DNA from: Aeromonas enteropelogenes
GTDB lineage: Bacteria; Pseudomonadota; Gammaproteobacteria; Enterobacterales; Aeromonadaceae
DNA length: 64,000 nt
Direction: 5' to 3'
NCBI RefSeq assembly: GCF_000819845.1
Contig: NZ_CDCG01000002.1
Span: forward strand, 45,255-109,254
Shown here: piece after piece, positions 45,039 through 53,603 of the stretch
Position numbering within the stretch: position 1 is the first letter of the stretch
Layout: the number at the start of each line of letters is the position of its first letter
Made by a program: the position numbers and the translations under genes
The notes under the pieces: generated by a model
What the model was told of the DNA's origin: nothing
What the model saw: only the letters and a program-made list of their open reading frames with translations
Databases searched by the model: none

Positions 45039-46157
45039 ATGGCAGTCAAGGTATTAGTTGTCGACGACTCGAGCTTTTTTCGCCGTCGAGTGAGCGAAAT
45101 CATCGCTCAGGATCCCATGCTGACGGTGATCGATACAGCCCAGAATGGCCGTGAGGCAGTCGAGAAGGCGATGTCACTGCGTCCTGACGTGATCACCATG
45201 GACATCGAGATGCCCGTGATGGATGGCATCAGCGCGGTGCGGGAGATCATGGCCAAGTGCCCGACTCCCATTCTGATGTTCTCCTCACTGACCCATGAGG
45301 GTGCCAAGGCGACGCTCGATGCCCTGGATGCCGGTGCGCTCGATTTTCTACCGAAGAAATTTGAAGATATCGCCCGAGATAAAGATGAGGCGGTCAGGTT
45401 GCTGCAACAGCGGGTAAAAGAAATCTCCCGCAAGCGTTTCATGATGAACTCGGCAGCTCGTCCCAAGGCTCTCGAGCCCGCGACTCGCAGCCCGCTGGGC
45501 GGGGTTGCTCCGACTCGTGGTATTGAACGTCAGGCGGAGCCGACCCGCGCAGCTCCCGCTGTGGCGTTTAAACGTAGTGGCAAGAGCTACCAGTTGGTGG
45601 CCATCGGTACCTCGACCGGTGGGCCCGTTGCTTTGCAAAATGTTCTGACCAAGTTGCCAAAGGATTTCCCTCATCCGATTTTGCTGATCCAGCATATGCC
45701 GGCGACCTTCACCGCTGCGTTTGCTGCACGCCTCAACGGCTTGTGCCAGATTGGGGTCAAGGAAGCCGAAGATGGCGACGTACTCAAACCGGGACATGCC
45801 TATCTGGCGCCGGGTGGCCGACAGATGCTGCTGGAAGGCCGAGGTGCCGGCGCACGCATCCGGATTGTCGATGGCAATGACAAGGTCAACTACAAGCCTT
45901 GTGTCGATATCACCTTTGCCTCCGCCGCCAAAACCTATGCCGACAAGGTATTGGCCATCGTCCTGACCGGGATGGGTGCCGATGGTCGGGATGGCGCACG
46001 CCTGCTCAAAGAGCAGGGATCCACCATCTGGGCTCAGGATGAAGCGTCCTGCGTGGTGTATGGCATGCCCCAGGCCGTTGCCAAGGCAGGCATTGCCAGC
46101 GAATCACTCCCTCTGGACAAGGTGGCTCAGCGTATTCTGGTCGAGTTGGGGCGCTGA
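45039..46157 (+). CDS. cheB: Chemotaxis methylesterase CheB
   Basis: The 372-residue protein has an N-terminal receiver domain ([10 protein letters not shown]; acceptor Asp in [12 protein letters not shown]) and a C-terminal methylesterase with catalytic [10 protein letters not shown] (Ser), [12 protein letters not shown] (His) and [12 protein letters not shown] (Asp). It demethylates and deamidates chemoreceptors when phosphorylated by CheA. No cheR is nearby in this window. motC follows after 2 bp. Confidence 0.96.
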   Translation: MAVKVLVVDDSSFFRRRVSEIIAQDPMLTVIDTAQNGREAVEKAMSLRPDVITMDIEMPVMDGISAVREIMAKCPTPILMFSSLTHEGAKATLDALDAGALDFLPKKFEDIARDKDEAVRLLQQRVKEISRKRFMMNSAARPKALEPATRSPLGGVAPTRGIERQAEPTRAAPAVAFKRSGKSYQLVAIGTSTGGPVALQNVLTKLPKDFPHPILLIQHMPATFTAAFAARLNGLCQIGVKEAEDGDVLKPGHAYLAPGGRQMLLEGRGAGARIRIVDGNDKVNYKPCVDITFASAAKTYADKVLAIVLTGMGADGRDGARLLKEQGSTIWAQDEASCVVYGMPQAVAKAGIASESLPLDKVAQRILVELGR

Positions 46158-46159
46158 TC

Positions 46160-46897
46160 ATGGGCCTGCTCGGTCTGCTCCTTGCGCTGGGAGCCATTGC
46201 CATTGCCCAGGTTTGGCATGGTGGCTCCCTGCTCACTCTGGTTGACGGACCCGCGTTTCTCATCGTGGTGGGCGGCACAATCGGTGCCGTGACACTGCAG
46301 ACTCCCGCAAAATACATCATGCTTGCCATCCGGCAGACGTTATGGATGTTTTCCCCGCCCCATCAGGATCTCGCAACCCAGGCCGAGCGGTTGCAATCCT
46401 GGGCCGCCTTTGCCCGGCAACAGGGATTGTTGGCGCTTGAGAACCAAGCGGAGCAGGAAGAGGATGAATTTACCCGTCTGGGGCTCGGCATGATCGTCGA
46501 TGGGGTCTCGACGGAAGATATCCGCATGTTGCTGGAGGCGGACATCGATATCGAACAGGAACGCAACGAGCATGCCGCCAGAGTGTTTGAAGCTATGGGG
46601 GGATACAGCCCGACTATCGGCATCATAGGTGCCGTCCTTGGGCTTATCCAGGCCATGTTTCATCTGGAAGAGCCGTCAGCGCTGGGGGCGGGCATCGCGG
46701 TTGCGTTCGTGGCGACCATCTATGGGGTGGGGTTTGCCAACCTGATCTATCTGCCGCTCGCCAACCGGCTACGGGCTTTTCATTATCATTACGCGTTGTT
46801 CCAGGAGCTGACCCTGGAGGGGTTGATTGCCATTGCCCATGGTGAAAACGGCCTGCAGGTTGAACGGCGCCTCAGGGCCTATCTGAAAGGAGAGTAG
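46160..46897 (+). CDS. motC: Flagellar stator protein, MotA/PomA type (MotC-like)
   Basis: The 245-residue protein has four membrane helices in the MotA/PomA arrangement. The conserved block AMGGYSPTIGIIGAVLGLIQAMF precedes helix 3 (cited as GGYSPTIGIIGAVLGLI) and the cytoplasmic loop has charged residues. It pairs with the next gene to make a stator complex. Position after cheB matches Pseudomonas motC. In Aeromonas a second sodium-driven stator called PomA2/PomB2 has been described, and this may be it; the ion cannot be told safely from sequence. Confidence 0.85.
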   Translation: MGLLGLLLALGAIAIAQVWHGGSLLTLVDGPAFLIVVGGTIGAVTLQTPAKYIMLAIRQTLWMFSPPHQDLATQAERLQSWAAFARQQGLLALENQAEQEEDEFTRLGLGMIVDGVSTEDIRMLLEADIDIEQERNEHAARVFEAMGGYSPTIGIIGAVLGLIQAMFHLEEPSALGAGIAVAFVATIYGVGFANLIYLPLANRLRAFHYHYALFQELTLEGLIAIAHGENGLQVERRLRAYLKGE

Positions 46898-46899
46898 CC

Positions 46900-47820
46900 A
46901 TGCGCAAGCGCTATCGGTTGCACTTGCAGGGGCGTGAACACCTCGATCGCTGGCTGGTCTCCTATGCCGATTACATGACGCTGATCTTTGCCCTGTTTGT
47001 GGTGCTCTACTCGGTCGCGCTGGTCAACAAGGACAAGTATCGCGCCGTCATCGATGGCATGAGCCAGGCATTCAGTGTCATGCAATCTCCCACAGATGGC
47101 TTGCTAGAAGGACAAGGGGATTCCCTGCTCTCTAACCCCGTTTCTGCGGCCCCCTCCATTCTGGATGGCGCCACGACTCCAGCTCCGTCGCTTGCGCCTA
47201 TCTCGGGGGTGCCGGTACTGCAGGATGGTACCACGCTGGCCAAGCTCGACCTGCAACTGCAGGAGAACATGGGTTCCTTGGTGGATGCGGGGATCGTCAA
47301 GCTGACTCAGGATGAAAACTGGCTGACCATCGAATTGAGCGCCGGTCTGCTGTTTGGCAGCGGTAGCGCCTTTTTGGGAACAAATGCGGCGCCCGTCATT
47401 AATACCATTTCAAGTATTCTCAAACCGGTCGATAACTATGTGAGAGTCAGGGGTTATACAGATAACCAACAGATTCATAATGAAATTTTTCGTTCAAACT
47501 GGGCTCTCTCAGCCGCTAGGGCCGAAGCAGTACTCAATGGGCTGATTGCCAATGGCATCGCGCCCGAGCGGCTTGCTTTCGAGGCATATGGCGAGTTCTC
47601 ACCGTTTGCCGACAATGGTAACGAACAGGGGCGAGTGCAGAACCGCAAGGTGGTGGTGGCAGTATCCAAGTTTGCATGGGTACCGCCGCCCGCACCGGCC
47701 AAGGTCTCGCCGGTGACCGTTGAACCCGTGCCAGAGGTTCAGAAGGCGCTGGATGCAGGAGAGGTCAGGGTGATCGCCTTGCCCGGTGGCGGCATACGTA
47801 TAACAACAAGGCAGGATTGA
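46900..47820 (+). CDS. motD: Flagellar stator protein, MotB/PomB type (MotD-like)
   Basis: The 306-residue protein has one N-terminal membrane helix with the ion-binding Asp in SYADYMTLIFALFVVLYSV, a plug/linker, and a C-terminal OmpA-like peptidoglycan-binding domain (YVRVRGYTDNQQI; NWALSAARAEAVLNGLI; GRVQNRKVVVAV). It anchors the stator to the cell wall. It follows motC after 2 bp. The C-terminal tail beyond the OmpA domain is Pro/Val-rich. Confidence 0.88.
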   Translation: MRKRYRLHLQGREHLDRWLVSYADYMTLIFALFVVLYSVALVNKDKYRAVIDGMSQAFSVMQSPTDGLLEGQGDSLLSNPVSAAPSILDGATTPAPSLAPISGVPVLQDGTTLAKLDLQLQENMGSLVDAGIVKLTQDENWLTIELSAGLLFGSGSAFLGTNAAPVINTISSILKPVDNYVRVRGYTDNQQIHNEIFRSNWALSAARAEAVLNGLIANGIAPERLAFEAYGEFSPFADNGNEQGRVQNRKVVVAVSKFAWVPPPAPAKVSPVTVEPVPEVQKALDAGEVRVIALPGGGIRITTRQD

Positions 47821-47824
47821 TACA

Positions 47825-48619
47825 GTGATTGTTTGGACGGTTGCCAACCAGAAAGGCGGGGTGGGGAAAACCACCACAGTGGTCTCGCTTGCCGGGATCC
47901 TGGCCCAACGTGGCCAACGAGTGCTGCTGATTGACACCGATCCGCACGCCTCGCTGACATCTTATCTGGATTATGATTCCGATCGCCTGGATGGCACTCT
48001 CTATGAACTCTTCCAGTCGGTGAAGCCTACCGCCGAGCTGGTCAATAAACTGACACTCAGGACCAAGTTCGAGAATATCCACCTGTTGCCGGCCTCCATC
48101 ACGCTGGCGACTCTGGACAGAGTCATGGGCAATCGGGAAGGGATGGGGTTGGTGCTAAAGCGGGCTTTGCTGCGCATTCAGGATCAATACGATTACGTGT
48201 TGATCGATTGCCCGCCCGTGCTGGGGGTCATGATGGTCAATGCGCTGGCGGCCTGCGATCGCATCCTGGTGCCGGTCCAGACCGAATTTCTTGCCCTCAA
48301 GGGGCTGGAGCGCATGATGAAGACATTCGAGATCATGCAGCGTTCCAAGCGGGACAAGTTCCGTTATACCGTGATCCCGACCATGTTTGACAAGCGTACC
48401 CGTGCCTCCCTGATGACCCTGAAATCGATCAAGGAGCAATACGGTGATGCGGTGTGGAACGCGGTGATCCCCATCGATACCAAATTCAGGGATGCCAGCT
48501 TGCTGCATATTCCGCCCTCCATCTATTCACCTGGCAGTCGGGGAACCTATGCCTACGAGACACTGCTCAACTATCTCGATGCCCTTGAACGGCAGCGGGC
48601 GCAGGAGGTGATGGCATGA
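47825..48619 (+). CDS. parC: ParA-like ATPase ParC for polar chemotaxis arrays
   Basis: The 264-residue protein starts with GTG and carries the ParA P-loop ANQKGGVGKTTTVVSLAGI, LIDTDPHASLTSYL and YVLIDCPPVLGVM. It sits between the stator/che genes and a CheW-domain gene, the place of Vibrio parC (Soj-like orf in Pseudomonas). ParC positions chemotaxis arrays at the pole and passes them to both daughters. Its end overlaps parP by 4 bp (ATGA). It is not the chromosomal ParA, as no parB or parS adjoins it. Confidence 0.88.
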   Translation: MIVWTVANQKGGVGKTTTVVSLAGILAQRGQRVLLIDTDPHASLTSYLDYDSDRLDGTLYELFQSVKPTAELVNKLTLRTKFENIHLLPASITLATLDRVMGNREGMGLVLKRALLRIQDQYDYVLIDCPPVLGVMMVNALAACDRILVPVQTEFLALKGLERMMKTFEIMQRSKRDKFRYTVIPTMFDKRTRASLMTLKSIKEQYGDAVWNAVIPIDTKFRDASLLHIPPSIYSPGSRGTYAYETLLNYLDALERQRAQEVMA

Positions 48620-49482
48620 GAGACACCATTCAAGTCCGTGCTATGGACGACTATTTCCACTCCCTGCTGCTGGATGAAGCCCTCTCGCTGGATGAGGCCG
48701 ACGAGCCTGAGCTGGCTCCCGTGGTGCAACTGCAGCGCCAGAGCGTGGTTGAACCACTGGTTGAGGCAGCCCCTTATCTGGAGGCAGATGCACGCCTGGC
48801 CCAGTTGAGTGAATTGCTGGCGCAAGTGGGTCAGGTGCAGTTCGAAATTGACGCCCTGTCCCATGAGGAACCCGTCAGCGAGCTACTTGAGATAGTTGCC
48901 GAAGAGTCCTTGCTGCCCGTCGAACCTGCCTGGCCTGAAGAGGTGGTGGCTGTCGCAGAACCTGTGACCACTGTCATCACCGAAACGGCGGTGGAGCTTG
49001 CCCCCGATCCGGCTCCCGAGCCGGTCAGCTGGCAGAATATCGACAGCGGCAATGAGTTTCAGGCCCTGTTTTTCGAAGTCGCCGGGGTGACCTTTGCGGT
49101 TCCCCTGACCGATCTTGGCGGGATCCACCAACTGGGGGAGGTGACCTCCCTGTTTGGTCAGCCATCCTGGTACAAGGGGTTGATGACTTCCCGCGAGCAG
49201 AAGATGAATGTGGTCGATACGGCTCAGTGGGTCATGCCGGGTCAACATCTTGAGATGGACGAATACAAGTATTTGATTATGCTTGGGCAATCCCCTTGGG
49301 GTCTCGCCTGCCATCATCTCAGGGGAACCGAGCTGCTGCACCGGGATCAGGTAAAATGGCGCCATCAGGCGGGCAAGCGCCCTTGGCTGGCGGGCATGGT
49401 CAAAGAGAAAATGTGTGCCCTGCTGCATGTCAGCGAATTGCTCCTGTTGCTGGAGCGCGGGGTCAACATAGAAGGTCGCTGA
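48616..49482 (+). CDS. parP: CheW-domain protein ParP
   Basis: The 288-residue protein has an acidic, Pro/Val-rich N-terminal region (1-150) and a C-terminal CheW-like domain (about 150-288: ALFFEVAGVTFAVPLTDLGG; WYKGLMTSREQKMNVVDT; LLHVSELLLLL). ParP proteins bind ParC through the N-terminal part and CheA and receptors through an array-integration domain. It overlaps parC by 4 bp. The N-terminus DDYFHSLLLDEAL resembles short hydrophobic docking peptides. Confidence 0.85.
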   Translation: MRDTIQVRAMDDYFHSLLLDEALSLDEADEPELAPVVQLQRQSVVEPLVEAAPYLEADARLAQLSELLAQVGQVQFEIDALSHEEPVSELLEIVAEESLLPVEPAWPEEVVAVAEPVTTVITETAVELAPDPAPEPVSWQNIDSGNEFQALFFEVAGVTFAVPLTDLGGIHQLGEVTSLFGQPSWYKGLMTSREQKMNVVDTAQWVMPGQHLEMDEYKYLIMLGQSPWGLACHHLRGTELLHRDQVKWRHQAGKRPWLAGMVKEKMCALLHVSELLLLLERGVNIEGR

Positions 49483-49551
49483 TAACTTCTGCAGTCGAGT
49501 TGTTTTATTGCTAGTTTTTAGCAGTAGACGTTTTTATAAAAGGAATAAAAC

Positions 49552-50040
49552 ATGACAGAAAAGCGCAATATTGCACAGAATCTGGCCGAAGATGAAGTGC
49601 TGCAATGGGTAACCTTCCAACTGGAAAACGAGACCTACGGCATCAACGTGATGCAGGTTCAGGAAGTGTTGCGCTATACCGAGATCGCGCCTGTGCCTGG
49701 GGCTCCGGATTATGTGCTCGGTATCATCAACCTGCGTGGCAACGTGGTGACTGTCATCGATACCCGTTCCCGCTTCGGTCTGCCGTCCGGGGATGTCAGT
49801 GAAAATTCCCGTATCGTCATCATCGAGGCTGAAAAGCAGGTGATCGGCATCATGGTGGACAGCGTGGCGGAAGTGGTTTATCTGCGTTCTTCCGAGATCG
49901 ATGCCGCACCGGCGGTAGGGACCGAAGAGAGCGCCAAGTTCATCCAGGGTGTGAGCAACCGTGATGGCCAGCTGCTGATCCTGGTCGATTTGAACAAGCT
50001 GCTCTCCGATGAAGAGTGGGACGAGATCGGTTCTCTCTAA
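49552..50040 (+). CDS. cheW: Chemotaxis coupling protein CheW
   Basis: The 162-residue single CheW domain has VTFQLENETYGINVMQVQEVLRY (cited as QLENETYGINVMQVQEVL), PGAPDYVLGIINLRGNVVTVIDTR and GIMVDSVAEVVYL. It links CheA to chemoreceptors in the array. A 69-bp AT-rich gap separates it from parP and may hold a promoter, though none is clear. A 15-bp gap precedes the DUF2802 gene. Confidence 0.96.
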   Translation: MTEKRNIAQNLAEDEVLQWVTFQLENETYGINVMQVQEVLRYTEIAPVPGAPDYVLGIINLRGNVVTVIDTRSRFGLPSGDVSENSRIVIIEAEKQVIGIMVDSVAEVVYLRSSEIDAAPAVGTEESAKFIQGVSNRDGQLLILVDLNKLLSDEEWDEIGSL

Positions 50041-50055
50041 CAAAAAGGTGATGTT

Positions 50056-50445
50056 TTGATCATTGAGATTGTTGCCTTGGGGTTGTCCCTGATTGCACTG
50101 GCGTTTGCCTGTTTCATCTGGTTCAGGAGCAAACGAAGCAAGCAGGAGTCCGAGGCCAGCGTGGCGGCGCTGCAGGGCCAGCTCGAGAGTCTGCGCAAGC
50201 AGATGATGGAGCTTCATACCGGGGCCATCGGCATGGGCCAGCGGTTGCAGTCGGTGGAAGGAGCAATGCAGCAGATCAACGATCGTCAGCAGGAGCTGAC
50301 CCTGCAGGATCCGGAACGCCGGCTTTACAGCCGTGCCGCCAAGATGGTCGAGCTGGGCGCCGATATCGACGAGGTCATGAGCGAGTGCGAATTGCCGAAG
50401 GCAGAAGCTGAGCTCCTGATTTCATTACGAAAAGGGCGCTCTTGA
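50056..50445 (+). CDS. DUF2802 membrane-anchored protein
   Basis: The 129-residue protein starts with TTG or a nearby codon at 50056 and has one N-terminal membrane helix (IEIVALGLSLIALAFACFIW). A coiled coil follows (residues 28-85, Gln/Glu/Leu-rich). The C-terminal segment is RRLYSRAAKMVELGADIDEVMSECELPKAEAELL (cited as YSRAAKMVELGADIDEVM), the DUF2802 signature. This family is regularly found after cheW in polar-flagellate gammaproteobacteria. A specific function is not established; membrane tethering of array proteins is a guess. Confidence 0.8.
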   Translation: MIIEIVALGLSLIALAFACFIWFRSKRSKQESEASVAALQGQLESLRKQMMELHTGAIGMGQRLQSVEGAMQQINDRQQELTLQDPERRLYSRAAKMVELGADIDEVMSECELPKAEAELLISLRKGRS

Positions 50446-50449
50446 TGAG

Positions 50450-50482
50450 TCAGGAAGGCAACTGCCTTCCTGATTTGTTTTG
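50450..50482 (+). terminator. Terminator at the end of the flagellar/chemotaxis cluster
   Basis: TCAGGAAGGC pairs with GCCTTCCTGA (50450-50459 with 50464-50473), followed by TTTGTTTT. It separates the chemotaxis genes from ccm. Confidence 0.85.
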
Positions 50483-50498
50483 GCCATTTTTCTAAGCG

Positions 50499-50523
50499 TT
50501 TGTGGCGCGATCTTCGCCACAAA
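50499..50523. repeat. Inverted repeat upstream of ccmA
   Basis: TTTGTGGCG (50499-50507) and CGCCACAAA (50515-50523) form a perfect 9-bp inverted repeat. It lies in the 165-bp gap before ccmA, after the terminator. It may be an operator or a second RNA fold. Confidence 0.4.
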
Positions 50524-50610
50524 TCCTGCTGATTATTGGCATCTTTGAAAAGACCCCCTCCAATACTGTGTTAATATGCAGGCCGCTTCTTTCCACCTGA
50601 CAACATCCTC

Positions 50611-51246
50611 ATGCTGCTTCAAGTCAACAATCTGAGCTGCGTGCGTGAAGATCGCACCCTGTTTGAACATCTCTCCTTTACGGTAGCGCCTGGCGATCTG
50701 CTGCAAATCGAAGGTCCGAACGGAGTCGGCAAGACCAGCTTGTTGCGTCTGCTGACCGGGTTGTCACAGCCATTTGCAGGCGAGGTGTGCTGGAATGGAG
50801 AGAACATTCGCCACTGCCGCGATGAATATCATGCCAATCTGCTCTATCTGGGCCACCATGCCGGGGTCAAAGCGGCATTGACACCGTTTGAAAACCTCAA
50901 GTTCTATCAGCAGTTGCATCACCCTCAGCAACAGGACAGCGACCTGTGGCAGATCCTTGCCCGGGTGGGACTTGCCGGTTTCGAGGAGAATCCAACTGGC
51001 CAGCTCTCTGCCGGTCAGCAGCGTCGGGTCGCCCTGGCCCGCCTGTGGCTGTGCGACAAGCCGTCACTCTGGATCCTGGACGAGCCGTTTACCGCCATCG
51101 ACAAGCAGGGGGTCAAGGTGCTCGAGCAACTGTTCCTGACTCATGCGGAGCGGGGGGGCATGGTGATCCTGACCACCCACCAGGATCTCACCCTGATGCA
51201 GGGACGTTTGAAAACCCTGTCGCTGACCCCTCTGTTGCAGGAGTAA
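50611..51246 (+). CDS. ccmA: Cytochrome c maturation ABC ATPase CcmA
   Basis: The 211-residue ATPase has Walker [15 protein letters not shown], signature [14 protein letters not shown] and Walker [13 protein letters not shown]. With CcmB, CcmC and CcmD it releases haem-loaded CcmE. It is the first of nine co-directional ccm genes. This pathway serves c-type cytochromes used in anaerobic respiration, which fits the energy genes at the start of the window. Confidence 0.96.
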   Translation: MLLQVNNLSCVREDRTLFEHLSFTVAPGDLLQIEGPNGVGKTSLLRLLTGLSQPFAGEVCWNGENIRHCRDEYHANLLYLGHHAGVKAALTPFENLKFYQQLHHPQQQDSDLWQILARVGLAGFEENPTGQLSAGQQRRVALARLWLCDKPSLWILDEPFTAIDKQGVKVLEQLFLTHAERGGMVILTTHQDLTLMQGRLKTLSLTPLLQE

Positions 51247-51250
51247 GCTC

Positions 51251-51919
51251 ATGCTGCGCGCCGTTATGCACCTTATTCACCGTGAACTGCTGATCGCCTT
51301 GCGCCAGCGTTCCGATATTCTCAACCCGATCTGGTTTTTCCTGATCGTCATCACCCTCTTTCCCCTTGGCATAGGGCCGGAGCCCAAGTTGCTGGCCCGT
51401 ATCGCTCCGGGGATCATCTGGGTGGCGGCCCTGCTGGCGGCCATGCTGTCGCTGGAGCGGCTGTTTCGCGATGATTTCAGCGATGGTTCGCTGGAGCAGA
51501 TGATGTTGATGCCTCATCCACTCGGGCTGCTGGCGCTGGCCAAAGTGGTTGCTCACTGGCTGTTGACCGGCTTGCCCTTGCTGCTGATCTCCCCCTTGCT
51601 CGCCATCTTGTTGTCGCTGGACATGAACACCTATCTGGCGGTGGTGGCGACCCTGGCACTGGGTACTCCAGTACTGAGCCTGCTCGGCGCAGTCGGGGTA
51701 GCCCTGACTGTCGGTCTGCGCAAGGGTGGCGTCCTGCTCAGCCTGCTGATCCTGCCGCTCTATATTCCGGTACTGATCTTTGCAACATCGGCCATCGATG
51801 CGGCTGGAATGAGCTTGCCCTATGGCGGCCAGCTCGCTATTTTGGCCGCCATGCTGGTGGGGGCCCTGACCCTGACCCCGCTGGCGGTCTCGGCAGCCCT
51901 GCGGGTCAGCCTCAACTGA
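51251..51919 (+). CDS. ccmB: Cytochrome c maturation membrane protein CcmB
   Basis: The 222-residue protein has six membrane helices and the CcmB pattern RHRELLIALRQRSDILNPI-like opening (HRELLIALRQRSDILNPI), LFRDDFSDGSLEQMML and ALGTPVLSLLGAVGVALT. It forms the ABC transporter-like complex with CcmA. It begins 4 bp after ccmA. A 170-bp gap with no gene follows before ccmC and may hold a second promoter. Confidence 0.96.
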   Translation: MLRAVMHLIHRELLIALRQRSDILNPIWFFLIVITLFPLGIGPEPKLLARIAPGIIWVAALLAAMLSLERLFRDDFSDGSLEQMMLMPHPLGLLALAKVVAHWLLTGLPLLLISPLLAILLSLDMNTYLAVVATLALGTPVLSLLGAVGVALTVGLRKGGVLLSLLILPLYIPVLIFATSAIDAAGMSLPYGGQLAILAAMLVGALTLTPLAVSAALRVSLN

Positions 51920-52089
51920 CTTCACAGTTAGTCAGATTGCAGAAGTCCCGAATGGGACGCTGTTTGAAAAAATTAAGTTGCGGTGGATCAAGGAGAGGCT
52001 CGCTTATCGCTTTCGGGGTATTTGATGTAAACCCGTGACAGGTATGGTAGGCCTCGCCAAACGATTAATAACAAAAGGTTTTGTGAGCT

Positions 52090-52830
52090 ATGTGGAAATG
52101 GTTGCACCCTTACGCCAAACCGGAGCGGGCCTACCAGCTGGCTGGTACCCTGTTGCCCTGGTTTGCGGTGATTAGTCTGCTCTCGTTTATCATCGGCACC
52201 ATCTGGGGATTGGCATTTGCCCCCGCCGATTATCAGCAGGGGGATTCGTTCCGGATCATCTATATCCACGTGCCTTCCGCGATCCTCTCCATGGGGGCTT
52301 ACTCCACCATGGCCGTCGCTGCCTTTATCGGACTGGTATGGCAGCTGCGCATGGCCGACATGACGGTGGCCGCCATCGCGCCGGTCGGGGCCGTGTTCAC
52401 CTTCATCGCGCTCTTTACCGGTGCCGCCTGGGGCAAGCCCATGTGGGGCACCTGGTGGGTATGGGATGCTCGCCTCACCTCGGAGCTCATCCTGCTGTTC
52501 CTCTACCTTGGTGTCATCGCACTCTACAACGCCTTCAGCGACAAGGTGCTGGCAGGTCGCGCCGCCGGTATCCTGGCGCTGGTGGGGGTGATCAACCTGC
52601 CCATCATTCACTACTCGGTGGAGTGGTGGAACACCCTGCACCAGGGCGCCACCATCACCAAATTCGACAAGCCCTCCATTTCGGCCGAGATGCTGTGGCC
52701 CTTGCTCATCATGATCCTGGCATTTGCCACCTTCCTCGGGGCCTTGACCCTGATGCGTTTTCGTAACGAGCTCTTGATGCGGGAGTGGCATCGCCCCTGG
52801 GTCAAAGAGATTGCAGAGCAGGAGAAGTAA
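52090..52830 (+). CDS. ccmC: Haem lyase/haem exporter CcmC
   Basis: The 246-residue, six-helix protein has the haem-handling tryptophan-rich WWD motif WGTWWVWDARLTSEL flanked by conserved histidines (IYIHVPSA; IHYSVEWWNTLHQG). It presents haem to CcmE on the periplasmic side. It is followed 2 bp later by ccmD. Confidence 0.97.
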   Translation: MWKWLHPYAKPERAYQLAGTLLPWFAVISLLSFIIGTIWGLAFAPADYQQGDSFRIIYIHVPSAILSMGAYSTMAVAAFIGLVWQLRMADMTVAAIAPVGAVFTFIALFTGAAWGKPMWGTWWVWDARLTSELILLFLYLGVIALYNAFSDKVLAGRAAGILALVGVINLPIIHYSVEWWNTLHQGATITKFDKPSISAEMLWPLLIMILAFATFLGALTLMRFRNELLMREWHRPWVKEIAEQEK

Positions 52831-52832
52831 GC

Positions 52833-53039
52833 ATGCACTTTGCCTCTTTCAGTGACTTTCTGGCGATGGGCGGCTACGCCTTTTACGTCTGGCTCTCCTT
52901 CGGCCTGACCCTGCTTTGCCTGGTCGGTATCGTCATTTCTACCCGTATGAAAACCCGCAGCCTGCTCGGCGAATTGCGCAGCAAGCAGGCACGCGAGGCC
53001 CGTCGCAAGGCGGCCCAGCAGATGGAGAACACCCTATGA
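52833..53039 (+). CDS. ccmD: Haem exporter protein CcmD
   Basis: The 68-residue protein has one membrane helix ([20 protein letters not shown]) and a basic cytoplasmic tail ([15 protein letters not shown]), as in CcmD. ATG at 52833 follows GGAGAAG. It helps release holo-CcmE from CcmC. Its end overlaps ccmE by 4 bp. Confidence 0.94.
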   Translation: MHFASFSDFLAMGGYAFYVWLSFGLTLLCLVGIVISTRMKTRSLLGELRSKQAREARRKAAQQMENTL

Positions 53040-53527
53040 ACCCGAGACGAAAAAAACGCCTCACCATTATCCTCGCCATCACCCTGGGACTGGCGACCGT
53101 GAGCGGCCTGGTGCTCTATGCCCTCAGCCAGAATATCGATCTCTTCTATACCCCGAGCGAATTGGTTGAAGGGAAAGGACCGGACAAGATCAAGCCGGAA
53201 GAGGGGCAGCGTCTGCGCATCGGGGGCCTGGTGGTGCCCGGTTCGGTGAAGCGGGATCCCCAGAGCCTCAGGGTGGCCTTCCAGCTGGTGGACAACGGCG
53301 GCCATCTGGTGACGGTCGAATATGACGGCATCCTGCCGGACCTGTTCCGCGAGGGGCAGGGCATCGTCGCCCAGGGCACCCTCAAGGATGCCACCACGGT
53401 GGAAGCCTTCGAGGTGCTGGCCAAGCACGACGAGAACTACATGCCGCCGGAAGTGGCGGAAGCCACCAGCGGCATGCACTACAAGCCGGAGTATACCGAC
53501 GCGCAATTGAAGGGCTCCAAGCAATGA
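53036..53527 (+). CDS. ccmE: Haem chaperone CcmE
   Basis: The 163-residue protein has a basic start (MNPRRKKRL), one membrane anchor, a periplasmic beta-barrel domain and the covalent haem-binding motif HDENY in [13 protein letters not shown]. It carries haem from CcmC to CcmF. ATG at 53036 overlaps the ccmD stop. A 76-bp gap with a hairpin precedes ccmF. Confidence 0.97.
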   Translation: MNPRRKKRLTIILAITLGLATVSGLVLYALSQNIDLFYTPSELVEGKGPDKIKPEEGQRLRIGGLVVPGSVKRDPQSLRVAFQLVDNGGHLVTVEYDGILPDLFREGQGIVAQGTLKDATTVEAFEVLAKHDENYMPPEVAEATSGMHYKPEYTDAQLKGSKQ

Positions 53528-53559
53528 TCCCCGTCGCTTTCGTTTCATCGTTTCGTCTC

Positions 53560-53580
53560 CGTGCCCCTGTCAGGGGCACG
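53560..53580 (+). promoter_or_regulatory. Hairpin between ccmE and ccmF
   Basis: CGTGCCCCT and AGGGGCACG pair perfectly around a 3-base loop, 32 bp after the ccmE stop and 23 bp before ccmF. No T run follows, so it is more likely a processing or stability element than a terminator. Confidence 0.45.
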
Positions 53581-53603
53581 GCTCACCAGAAAGGAACCCG
53601 TCC

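Noticed and set aside
47825..48619. Chromosome partition parA
   Set aside because: No parB or parS sites adjoin it and the neighbours are chemotaxis genes, which points to ParC.
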